Source: Chthoniobacterales bacterium (GTDB lineage Bacteria; Verrucomicrobiota; Verrucomicrobiia; Chthoniobacterales; UBA10450). From it: 12,308 bases of DNA. The DNA lies in assembly GCA_013695905.1 (NCBI GenBank), contig JACCZQ010000402.1:1-12308 (forward strand), in the 5' to 3' direction. The notes below the pieces were generated by a model. That model ran no database searches. It saw only the letters and a list, made by a program, of their open reading frames with translations, and was not told the origin of the DNA. Positions 1-5,853 of the stretch are shown here, in pieces; the first letter of the stretch is position 1, and each line of letters begins with the position of its first letter. A program made the translations under genes and the position numbers.

Positions 1-2
1 GG

Positions 3-101
3 GTGAAGCACCACGTGTGGCACGCCACGCGGCCTGAAAAAGTCATTCGCGCGATTCGGGCTTCCCAACGTCCGCAGCCTCTCCTTAATTGCACGGCATG
101 A
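3..101 (+). CDS. C-terminal tail of an unidentified upstream gene (partial)
   Basis: The third forward frame is open from the left edge and stops with TGA at 99-101. This TGA overlaps the mtnP start codon at 98-100 in the ATGA arrangement typical of translationally coupled genes. The visible peptide is about 32 residues and basic, with a central stretch reading RPEKVIRAIRASQ. I do not recognise the family from so short a tail. Other frames in this 100-base stretch cannot be excluded, so the call rests mainly on the ATGA overlap and on the lack of any ribosome-binding site or promoter-like sequence ahead of mtnP. If real, this gene and mtnP share a transcript. Confidence 0.4.
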   Translation: MKHHVWHATRPEKVIRAIRASQRPQPLLNCTA

Positions 102-970
102 GCGCAGCAGCAGCACCCGCCATTGGCATCATCGGAGGCAGCGGTCTTTACCAAATGGAGGGGGTGGAAAATCCCACCGAACACCAGGTGGAGACGCCGT
201 TCGGCGCGCCCTCGGATGTGATCTTCGGCGGCACGATGGCTGGGCGGCAGGTGTATTTTTTGCCGCGGCATGGGCGTGGTCACCGGCTGCTGCCGCATGA
301 GTTGAATCATCGCGCGAATATCTGGGCGCTGCGGTCGCTGAACGTGCGCTGGATCATCTGTGTGACGGCAGTGGGTAGTCTGCAGGAGAAATATGAGCCG
401 CGCGATGTGCTGCTGCCGACGCAGTTCTACGACCGGACGAGTCGGGGGGCGGAGCATACGTTTTTTGGCGAGGGAATCGCGGCGCATATCACGTTTGCGG
501 AGCCGATCAGCGACGACCTGCGCGAGATCCTGGCGGAGGCGGCGGAGGAGAGCGGGGTGAAGGTGCACAACGGCGGCACCTATGTGAACATGGACGGGCC
601 GGCGTTTTCCACCCGCGCAGAATCCGAGCTGAATCGGCGCCATGGTTTCGACGTGATCGGCATGACGAATCTGCCGGAGGCGAAGCTGGCGCGGGAGGCG
701 GAGATCGCGCTTGCGACGTTGGCGATGATTACGGATTACGATTGCTGGAAGGTCGAGGAGGAGGCGGTGTCGGCGCAGGCGGTCTTCGGGCATCTGGTGG
801 CGAATGCCGAGACGGCGAAGAAAATTCTGGCCGCGGCGATCCCGCGGGTGCCGGCCGAGCCCAATTGGCCGGAGCATTCGGCGCTCGATTCGGCGCTGAC
901 GACAGCTCGCAAGCTCTGGCCGGAGGAAACGCTCCGGAAGCTCCAGCCGATTCTGAGCCGGTTTTCATAG
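98..970 (+). CDS. mtnP: S-methyl-5'-thioadenosine phosphorylase
   Basis: This cytosolic enzyme cleaves methylthioadenosine with phosphate to adenine and 5-methylthioribose-1-phosphate, the first step of methionine salvage from polyamine synthesis. The protein is 290 residues, normal for the family. It opens with the phosphate-loop motif GIIGGSGLY (residues 10-18), followed by RHGRGHRLLPHELNHR (57-72), VGSLQE (92-97), FYDRTS (110-115) and MDGPAFSTRAES (165-176). The stretch DYDCW at 213-217 holds the two aspartates (D213, D215) that select adenine rather than hypoxanthine or guanine bases, which favours MTAP over a general purine nucleoside phosphorylase. I chose the ATG at 98 over a TTG at 89 because it forms an ATGA overlap with the upstream frame. 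No other salvage gene is visible nearby. A paired-hairpin repeat begins 9 bases after the stop. Confidence 0.93.
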   Translation: MSAAAAPAIGIIGGSGLYQMEGVENPTEHQVETPFGAPSDVIFGGTMAGRQVYFLPRHGRGHRLLPHELNHRANIWALRSLNVRWIICVTAVGSLQEKYEPRDVLLPTQFYDRTSRGAEHTFFGEGIAAHITFAEPISDDLREILAEAAEESGVKVHNGGTYVNMDGPAFSTRAESELNRRHGFDVIGMTNLPEAKLAREAEIALATLAMITDYDCWKVEEEAVSAQAVFGHLVANAETAKKILAAAIPRVPAEPNWPEHSALDSALTTARKLWPEETLRKLQPILSRFS

Positions 971-979
971 GCGGCGCGC

Positions 980-1070
980 TGTAGCTGCGGCGCTGTGCGC
1001 CGCACGGGTCTTTGCTGGTTCCTGCGAGCAGCACGCACAGACCCGTGTCGCCCACAGGGCGACAGCTACA
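980..1070. repeat. REPIN-like inverted doublet of hairpins (GTAGC-bounded)
   Basis: Two 32-base arms (980-1011 and 1039-1070) are inverted copies agreeing at 26 of 32 positions. The outer ends are TGTAGCTG and CAGCTACA, the inner ends ACGGGTCT and AGACCCGT, around a 27-base centre. Each arm holds its own hairpin: 987-993 pairs with 997-1003 around a TGT loop, and 1047-1053 pairs with 1057-1063 around an ACA loop. All six arm differences fall in these stems and are three compensatory pairs. GTAG directly 5' of a stem-loop is the hallmark of REP sequences recognised by RAYT transposases, and an inverted REP pair is a REPIN. Being just after mtnP, it may also stop transcription or protect the 3' end. 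Membership of a dispersed family is inferred. Confidence 0.75.
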
Positions 1071-1122
1071 AGGGACGGCTGTCGCAAATATGAGTCGCGA
1101 ATAGCAGTAGCAAACATCGTAC

Positions 1123-1156
1123 TTGTCAGCGGACAATAAAGTATAGTAATTATAAG
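1123..1156 (+). promoter_or_regulatory. AT-rich promoter-like patch before the small lipoprotein gene
   Basis: This is the only strongly AT-rich stretch in the mtnP to lipoprotein interval. It contains TTGTCA (1123-1128), TATAGT (1142-1147) and TATAAG (1151-1156). TATAGT differs from the sigma-70 -10 consensus at one base, but the gaps from TTGTCA (13 bases, or 22 to TATAAG) are not the usual 16-18, so the exact boxes are uncertain. The position, 49-82 bases ahead of the start codon and downstream of the repeat, suits a promoter for the lipoprotein gene. Confidence 0.35.
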
Positions 1157-1204
1157 AGCGTCGGCAACGAACAGACTTCTGCCGCTAAAAACGGAGTCAC
1201 AAAC

Positions 1205-1468
1205 ATGATCACCAAACTCATTCCCTGCCTGCTCGCCTTGGCGCTCTGCACCGCCTGCCAATCGACCCAATCAACGGCCGGTGGCCGCCAGACCCTGCAA
1301 CAGCGGATGCTGGCGCAGAATACCACGAACCCGTATTCCGCCGACGAGCCGATGCCGCCAGCCGAAGGCCCGGAAGATATTCCCGCGGAAGGTCCGCTCG
1401 ACGTGGACCGGAATCCGGCCCTGGTGCCGTCGCCGCTGCTCCGCGCCAGCGCAGCCTCCGGGTTGTAA
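1205..1468 (+). CDS. Small putative lipoprotein of unknown function
   Basis: This is an 87-residue protein that I cannot assign to a family. It starts with a short positively charged segment and a hydrophobic core (residues 5-14), then LCTAC with Cys18 as the likely lipidated residue. The match to the lipobox is imperfect because position -3 is Cys15 rather than Leu or Val. The mature part is rich in Gln, Thr, Pro and Glu, with two near-repeats, PAEGPEDI (about residues 52-59) and PAEGPLDV (about 60-67), so it is probably disordered. GGAG at 1193-1196 sits 8 bases before the ATG, a good ribosome-binding site, and a promoter-like patch lies further upstream. The 3' end faces bioF with only 2 bases between the stops. 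It probably acts as a small envelope protein attached to a membrane, which is an inference from the N-terminus alone. Confidence 0.6.
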   Translation: MITKLIPCLLALALCTACQSTQSTAGGRQTLQQRMLAQNTTNPYSADEPMPPAEGPEDIPAEGPLDVDRNPALVPSPLLRASAASGL

Positions 1469-1470
1469 GC

Positions 1471-2667
1471 TCAGGCTGCGACAGCGGGCGCGGCCCGGAG
1501 ACGGTTCACCGCCTCCGCGAGCGCGAGGATCTGCGGCTCTGCGTTTGCCGCCGTGACGGTAATCCGGAGCCGGGCAGCGCCTTTCGCGACCGTGGGGTAG
1601 CGGATCGCCGGCACGAGGAAACCTTCCGTCTGCAGCGCGCGGGAGAGATCGATCGCCTCCTGCTCGTCGCCGACCATGAGCGGGTGAATCGCACTTCCAC
1701 CGGGCGTAGTGCTGCCGGGGAGCGGGGGCGGAAGCTGCAGCGCCTTCCGCAGCGTTTCGATCCGTCGCCACAACTTCAGCCGGCGCTCCTCGCCGGCGGG
1801 CGAGCCGAGGAACTCGAGCGCAGCGGTGGCTGCTGCGGCGAGCGCAGGCGGTGGAGCGGTGGAGAAAATAAACGAGCGAGCGCGATTCACCAGCCACTCG
1901 ATGAGGGTGCGCGAGCCGCAGATGTAACCGCCGCTGACGCCGAGCGCTTTGCTCAGGGTCCCCATCTGCACCTCGATGTGCTGCGTGAGATTCTCCTCCG
2001 CGGCGAGGCCGCGCCCGTGGGTGCCGATCACTCCCACCGCGTGGGCTTCATCGAGCAGGAGCAGCGCCTTGAAACGCCTTTTCAAGCCGACCAGCTCCCG
2101 CAGCGGCGCGCGATCGCCATCCATTGAAAAAACGGATTCCGTGACAATCACCACCCGCGCCTCCGGGCGCTCGCGCCGTGCCCATTCGAGGTGGCTCTCG
2201 AGCTTGCCCAGATGGTTGTGCGGGAACACGCGCAAGGTGGCGCCGCTGAGCTTCGCGCCATCGATGAGGGACGCGTGGCAGAGCTTATCCAGCAGGATGA
2301 CATCCTGTTTACCGGCCAGCGCCGGCAGCGTCCCGACCGCCGCCGCGTAGCCGCTGCTGAAGCAGAGCGCCGCGGCCGCGCCTTTCCACTGCGCCAGCGC
2401 CATCTCCAGGCGCACGTGTGGCGATTGCGTTCCGCTGATCAACCGCGATGCGCCGGCGCCGACGCCGAACTCCGCGACGGCCGCCGTCGCCGCCTCGCGC
2501 AGGAGCGGATCGTTGGCGAGCCCGAGGTAATCGTTCGACGAAAAGTTTACGAGCTGTTGACCGACGATCTCCACCTCAGGCCCCTGGGCGGTGCCGATCT
2601 CGCGCAGCTTGCGGTGCAATGATTGCGCCCGCAGCGCCTGCAACTGCTCGTGGAAGAGCTCGCTCAT
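1471..2667 (-). CDS. bioF: 8-amino-7-oxononanoate synthase (alpha-oxoamine synthase family)
   Basis: This PLP-dependent cytosolic enzyme condenses pimeloyl-ACP or pimeloyl-CoA with L-alanine, the first committed step of biotin ring assembly. The protein is 398 residues, the usual length. It shows NFSSNDYLGL (41-50), GAGASRLISGT (70-80), the PLP-stacking histidine H131 in CHASLIDGAKLSGA, FSMDGDRAPL (180-189), DEAHAVGVIG (206-215, with D206 and H209) and the Schiff-base lysine K240 in GTLSKALGVSGG. The LIDGAKLSGA and FSMDGD wording fits BioF better than 2-amino-3-ketobutyrate ligase or serine palmitoyltransferase, but a related oxoamine synthase remains possible. The ATG overlaps the stop of the upstream carboxypeptidase gene by 4 bases and has no ribosome-binding site of its own, so translation is probably coupled. 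No other biotin gene is in the window. Confidence 0.85.
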   Translation of the reverse strand: MSELFHEQLQALRAQSLHRKLREIGTAQGPEVEIVGQQLVNFSSNDYLGLANDPLLREAATAAVAEFGVGAGASRLISGTQSPHVRLEMALAQWKGAAAALCFSSGYAAAVGTLPALAGKQDVILLDKLCHASLIDGAKLSGATLRVFPHNHLGKLESHLEWARRERPEARVVIVTESVFSMDGDRAPLRELVGLKRRFKALLLLDEAHAVGVIGTHGRGLAAEENLTQHIEVQMGTLSKALGVSGGYICGSRTLIEWLVNRARSFIFSTAPPPALAAAATAALEFLGSPAGEERRLKLWRRIETLRKALQLPPPLPGSTTPGGSAIHPLMVGDEQEAIDLSRALQTEGFLVPAIRYPTVAKGAARLRITVTAANAEPQILALAEAVNRLRAAPAVAA

Positions 2668-3632
2668 GGAGCGCTGCTGGCGCTCGTGCCGGCCAGGGCC
2701 GGGTTGTGCCAGAGTGCCCAGGTGAGGAAGGCCGCGGAATCCTGCCAGATGCGCGGTTTAGTGTGGCCGAGGATCACCGTGATGACATCGCGCCCCGGTC
2801 GCGAAGCGCTGGAGATGAGGCAGGAGCCGGCCAGGTTTGTGTAGCCGGTTTTCATGCCGTTGCAGTAAGGGAGGCTCTTCAACACCTTGTTCGTGTTCTC
2901 CAGCTGCCGGGTGCGCCCGTCATTGAAGCGGAACACCACCTGCGGCATGGCGACGGTTTGGCGGATGGTGGGGTTGGCGTAGGCGGCGCGGGCGATCATG
3001 GCGAGGTCGCGGGCGGTGGAGAATTGCGCCGGGTTCGGGAGACCGTTCGGATTCATGAAGCGGGAGTTGGTCGCGCCGGCCTGGCGCGCGCGCTGGTTCA
3101 TGACCGCAGCGAACGCTTCCGGGCTGCCGGCGTAGTCACGGGCGAGTGCGCTCGCCACGTCGTTTGGGCTTTTCACCAGGAGCGCCCGCATGAGATCGAT
3201 GCGGCGATAAGTCTCACCAGCTTTGACGTTCAGCTTCGTCGGCTCCGCGAACGTGTCGCTGGGCATGATCGTGACCATCTGGTCGAGGTAGCCGCGCTCC
3301 GCGACGATGAGCGAGGTGAGCAGCTTCACCGTGCTCGCCGGGGCGCGGGGCGCGTCGGCGTTTTTTTCGTACAACACTGCACCGGTGCGCGCGTCGATCA
3401 CGATCACGGCCGCAGCACGCGTGTTCGGGATTCCGCCGGGGAGGAACTCCGGCTCCGGCGGGCGCGGAGGCTTGGCCGGTTTCGCTTTCCGGACGGTCTG
3501 CGATTTTTTCGCGGACGAACTTTTGGTCGATTTCTTCTTGGAAGTCGGGGCGGCGACAGCCGTGGTGCAAAGGCAGCACAGCAGCGTCACCCAAAGCTGC
3601 CATCGAAAATACGAAGCCCGCGGGAATTTCAT
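2664..3632 (-). CDS. D-alanyl-D-alanine carboxypeptidase, peptidase family S11
   Basis: This penicillin-binding protein trims the terminal D-alanine from peptidoglycan stem peptides in the periplasm. The protein is 322 residues. Residues 1-28 form a signal peptide with a likely cleavage after Ala-Val-Ala-Ala. A Lys/Ser-rich and then Pro-rich linker follows (about 31-60). The catalytic motifs are complete: S100-T-V-K103, S155-P-N157 and K261-T-G263. It ends soon after the catalytic domain, so it lacks the second beta domain and amphipathic membrane anchor of E. coli PBP5. The product should therefore be soluble or held by its basic linker, more like the short S11 enzymes of the PBP7 type. It lies 55 bases downstream of gloA and overlaps bioF by 4 bases, suggesting one three-gene transcript. 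I see no clear ribosome-binding site before the ATG. Confidence 0.9.
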   Translation of the reverse strand: MKFPRASYFRWQLWVTLLCCLCTTAVAAPTSKKKSTKSSSAKKSQTVRKAKPAKPPRPPEPEFLPGGIPNTRAAAVIVIDARTGAVLYEKNADAPRAPASTVKLLTSLIVAERGYLDQMVTIMPSDTFAEPTKLNVKAGETYRRIDLMRALLVKSPNDVASALARDYAGSPEAFAAVMNQRARQAGATNSRFMNPNGLPNPAQFSTARDLAMIARAAYANPTIRQTVAMPQVVFRFNDGRTRQLENTNKVLKSLPYCNGMKTGYTNLAGSCLISSASRPGRDVITVILGHTKPRIWQDSAAFLTWALWHNPALAGTSASSAP

Positions 3633-3687
3633 TGCGCGAACAGTGCGTCAGACCACCGGCTTTCGCAAGCAGCAGGCGTGCCGGAAG

Positions 3688-4074
3688 TTACTTGCCGGAG
3701 CCGTGTTGGATCAGCTCGATCTCGTAGCCTTCCGGCGCGTCGATGAAAGCGATGAAACCGCCGCTGCTGTTCTTGTGCGGACCATCAGAGAGCGGGTAAC
3801 CCCTGGCTGCGGAATGGCGGGCGAACTCCTCGATGTCGTCCACTTCGAAGGCGAGATGGGTGAGATCAGGCCCTACGATCACGGGACCGCTCTCGTCGAA
3901 TTTGCAGAGCTCGATCTCTTCTTCGCTGCCCGGCGCCTTGAAGAAGACGAGCTGCGAACCGCGACCGGAGGTATGGCGGCGCGTTTCCTCCAGCCCCAGC
4001 ACGTCCTTGTAGAACGAGACGGTTTTCTCGAGATCCTGCACGCGGTAACGGGTGTGGAGTAGGCGCTTTATCAT
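3688..4074 (-). CDS. gloA: Lactoylglutathione lyase (glyoxalase I), VOC superfamily
   Basis: This cytosolic metalloenzyme isomerises the hemithioacetal of methylglyoxal and glutathione (or another low-molecular thiol) to S-lactoylglutathione. From the ATG at 4072-4074 it is 128 residues, close to the 135 of E. coli GloA. It opens with MIKRLLHTRYRV, nearly the E. coli N-terminus. The four metal ligands can be placed by alignment from memory: H7, E55 in EIELCKF, H73 in LTHLAFEV and E120 in GYEIELIQ. The FYKDVLGLEE motif (21-30) is typical of the family. A TTG at 4108-4110 would add 12 residues with no family resemblance, so I reject it. The gene is the first of the minus-strand group and diverges from the acyltransferase gene across 73 bases. 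Confidence 0.88.
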   Translation of the reverse strand: MIKRLLHTRYRVQDLEKTVSFYKDVLGLEETRRHTSGRGSQLVFFKAPGSEEEIELCKFDESGPVIVGPDLTHLAFEVDDIEEFARHSAARGYPLSDGPHKNSSGGFIAFIDAPEGYEIELIQHGSGK

Positions 4075-4135
4075 TGGGAAAGTGAAGCATCGGTGGCAGC
4101 ATTCCGCCAATGAACAACGACAACTCGCCGGCGCC

Positions 4136-4140
4136 GGGAG
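4136..4140 (+). promoter_or_regulatory. Ribosome-binding site that sets a TTG start
   Basis: GGGAG at this position lies 7 bases before the TTG at 4148-4150. It is the only well-spaced Shine-Dalgarno match I see for the acyltransferase frame. It favours the TTG over a GTG at 4052, which would make the gene overlap the 5' end of divergent gloA and add 32 residues not expected in the family. Confidence 0.55.
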
Positions 4141-4147
4141 CGGAGAG

Positions 4148-4792
4148 TTGAAGATCCACGGCTGGCCGGCGCGGGTGGCGATCGCCTGCGGTTACCGGCT
4201 GTTGCAACTCTGGGCCCGCACCCTGCGTTTCGAGATTGAAGATCGGGCGGGCGTCGTCGGCACCGCGCCTAACGAGCGCTACATCGGCGCGCTCTGGCAC
4301 AATCGTCTCCTCCTCCTGCCGCACGTCCTGAAACACTACCTGCCGCAGCGACAGGGCGCCGCCCTCATCAGCGCCAGTCGCGATGGCGATTTGCTCGCCG
4401 ATCTGGTGCAGCGCTTCGGCTATAACGTGGTGCGCGGCTCCAGCTCGCGCAAAGGGGTCACGGCGATGCTGCAGCTGGCCGATGTGATGGCGCGCGGGCG
4501 CGATGCGGTGATGACGCCCGATGGACCGCGCGGGCCGGTTTACCGGCTCGGCGGCGGGATTGTTTTTCTCGCGCAGAAATCGGGCGCCGGAGTGGTGCCG
4601 ATTAACATGGAGTATTCCAGCTCCTGGCGGCTCCGGAGTTGGGACCGCTTCATCCTGCCGCGGCCATTCTCGAAGGTGCGGGTGATCTTCGCCGAACCGC
4701 ACCGGGTGCCGCCGACAAATACGGAGGCGGAGTTTGAAGCCGAGCGCCTGCGTCTGCAGAATGCGATGATGCAAATCGTGGAGATGCACTGA
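4148..4792 (+). CDS. DUF374 family lysophospholipid acyltransferase-like protein
   Basis: Members of this family are predicted membrane-associated acyltransferases acting on phospholipid or lipid A-type substrates; the exact substrate is not settled. From the TTG start it has 214 residues, the normal size. The family signatures appear in order: [11 protein letters not shown] (48-58, H51), [15 protein letters not shown] (73-87, with D79-G80), VRGSSSRKG (95-103), [16 protein letters not shown] (122-137) and [13 protein letters not shown] (140-152). This is the pattern WHxR, SRDGE-like, RGSS and DGPRGP. There is no strong signal peptide, consistent with an inner-face peripheral enzyme. The stop is 1 base before the folD ATG, so the two are probably co-transcribed, although folD is functionally unrelated. 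The start is inferred from the GGGAG at 4136-4140. Confidence 0.85.
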   Translation: MKIHGWPARVAIACGYRLLQLWARTLRFEIEDRAGVVGTAPNERYIGALWHNRLLLLPHVLKHYLPQRQGAALISASRDGDLLADLVQRFGYNVVRGSSSRKGVTAMLQLADVMARGRDAVMTPDGPRGPVYRLGGGIVFLAQKSGAGVVPINMEYSSSWRLRSWDRFILPRPFSKVRVIFAEPHRVPPTNTEAEFEAERLRLQNAMMQIVEMH

Positions 4793-4793
4793 G

Positions 4794-5675
4794 ATGGCGC
4801 AATTGATCGATGGCCGCGCGATCGCGGAAAAGGTGTACGCGCAGCTGCGCGGGGAAATCGCAGAGCTGAAGGCGAGTGGCGTCACGCCTGGCCTGGCGGT
4901 GGTGCTCGTCGGTGATGATCCGGCGTCGCGTGCTTACGTGCGTTCGAAGGACAAGATGTGCCGCGAGCTCGGGCTCCACTCGGTGAAACTGGAGCTGCCC
5001 GCCGCCACCACGCAGGAGGAGCTGCTCGCCCGGGTGGAGGAGCTGAACCGCGACGCAACGATCCATGGCATTCTCGTGCAATCGCCGCCGCCGCGGCACA
5101 TCGACGAGGGGGCGATCGTGCGCGCGCTCGATCCCGCCAAAGACGTGGACGGGTTCCACCCGTCCAACGTGGCGAAGCTGGCGCTCGATGATCCTTCAGG
5201 CTTTGTGCCGTGCACGCCGCTCGGTTGTCAGCGGTTGCTGGTGGAGAGCGGGATCGAAGTCTCAGGCGCGCACGTGGTGGTGCTGGGGCGGAGTATGATT
5301 GTGGGTAAGCCGCTCGCGTTGCTCCTCATGCGGAAAGGCCGCGGAGCGGATGCGACGGTGACGGTGGTGCATTCGCGCAGCCGGGATCTGCCGGAGATCA
5401 CGCGCTCCGCGGACATCGTGGTGGCGGCGATTGGCCGCGCCGGTTTTGTCACGGCGGAGCACGTGCGGGATGGGGCGGTGGTGATCGATGTCGGGATTAA
5501 TCGTGTGGAGGACGCAGGTGCTCCGAAGGGTTACAAGCTCGTGGGCGATGTCGCGTTTGCTGAAGTGGCGGCGAAGGCCTCGGCGATGACCCCGGTGCCT
5601 GGGGGGGTGGGTCCAATGACGATCGCGATGCTGATGGCAAACACGGTGAAGGCCTGCCAGCAGGCGCAGGCGTGA
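4794..5675 (+). CDS. folD: Bifunctional methylenetetrahydrofolate dehydrogenase / methenyltetrahydrofolate cyclohydrolase
   Basis: FolD converts 5,10-methylene-THF to 10-formyl-THF through an NADP-dependent dehydrogenase and a cyclohydrolase step, supplying purine and formyl-methionine synthesis in the cytosol. The protein is 293 residues, standard length. It shows YVRSK (48-52) with the catalytic lysine K52, GILVQSPPP (92-100), [10 protein letters not shown] (116-125) with D119, PCTPLG (139-144), the cofactor-binding stretch [14 protein letters not shown] (165-178), VIDVGIN (230-236), GDVAF (251-255) and [15 protein letters not shown] (266-280). These cover the whole fold with no missing key residue. 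The usual VGKL after DGFHPxN is replaced by VAKL, a minor change. GGAG at 4780-4783, inside the end of the acyltransferase gene, is a plausible ribosome-binding site. The gene ends before a paired-hairpin repeat. Confidence 0.96.
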   Translation: MAQLIDGRAIAEKVYAQLRGEIAELKASGVTPGLAVVLVGDDPASRAYVRSKDKMCRELGLHSVKLELPAATTQEELLARVEELNRDATIHGILVQSPPPRHIDEGAIVRALDPAKDVDGFHPSNVAKLALDDPSGFVPCTPLGCQRLLVESGIEVSGAHVVVLGRSMIVGKPLALLLMRKGRGADATVTVVHSRSRDLPEITRSADIVVAAIGRAGFVTAEHVRDGAVVIDVGINRVEDAGAPKGYKLVGDVAFAEVAAKASAMTPVPGGVGPMTIAMLMANTVKACQQAQA

Positions 5676-5697
5676 TTTGTCTGCGGTGCGGAGTTCT

Positions 5698-5798
5698 TGT
5701 CATGTCGAGCGAAGTCGAGACATCTCTTAACGCCTTCCGGCACTCAGCGTGTCAGAAGCAAAAAAGTAAGAGATTCCTCCACTTCGGTCGGAATGACA
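5698..5798. repeat. Inverted doublet of hairpins between convergent genes (non-GTAG family)
   Basis: Two 32-base arms (5698-5729 and 5767-5798) are inverted copies agreeing at 26 of 32 positions, around a 37-base spacer. The outer ends read TGTCAT and ATGACA, the inner ends ATCTCTTA and TAAGAGAT. Each arm contains a 22-base hairpin (5702-5723 and 5773-5794) with a 5-bp outer stem, tandem G-A opposed bases, one further pair and a six-base loop. All six arm differences are three compensatory pairs. I recall similar GTCAT...CGAAG...ATCTC repeats as dispersed intergenic elements in several phyla, but did not search. It fills the gap between convergent folD and the flavoprotein gene and could end transcription from both sides, although no T-run follows either arm. 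Confidence 0.72.
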
Positions 5799-5820
5799 GG
5801 GTTGAGAAGCGCGCGTGGGG

Positions 5821-5853
5821 GTAGTTAGCGCACCACTGTAATTAGCGCACCAC
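5821..5853. repeat. Short tandem duplication at the 3' end of the flavoprotein gene
   Basis: The 16-mer GTARTTAGCGCACCAC occurs at 5821-5836 and 5838-5853, differing at one base (R) and spaced 17 bases apart. Read on the minus strand, each copy encodes Val-Val-Arg and a TAA stop, so the last codons and stop of the flavoprotein gene are duplicated just past its end. The outer copy is untranslated. Confidence 0.7.

Noticed and set aside
980-1070. Simple Rho-independent terminator for mtnP
   Set aside because: There is no T-run, and the double-hairpin plan with GTAGC/GCTAC ends and compensatory changes fits a REPIN better; a secondary terminator role is still possible.
2448-3746. Long open frame on the + strand (over 400 codons)
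   Set aside because: It is antisense to bioF and the S11 carboxypeptidase, whose motifs are clear, and its product is Arg/Gly/Ala-rich low-complexity sequence typical of shadow frames in GC-rich DNA.
4052-4147. GTG start at 4052 for the acyltransferase
   Set aside because: It would overlap the 5' end of divergent gloA and add non-family residues; the TTG at 4148 has a well-placed GGGAG.
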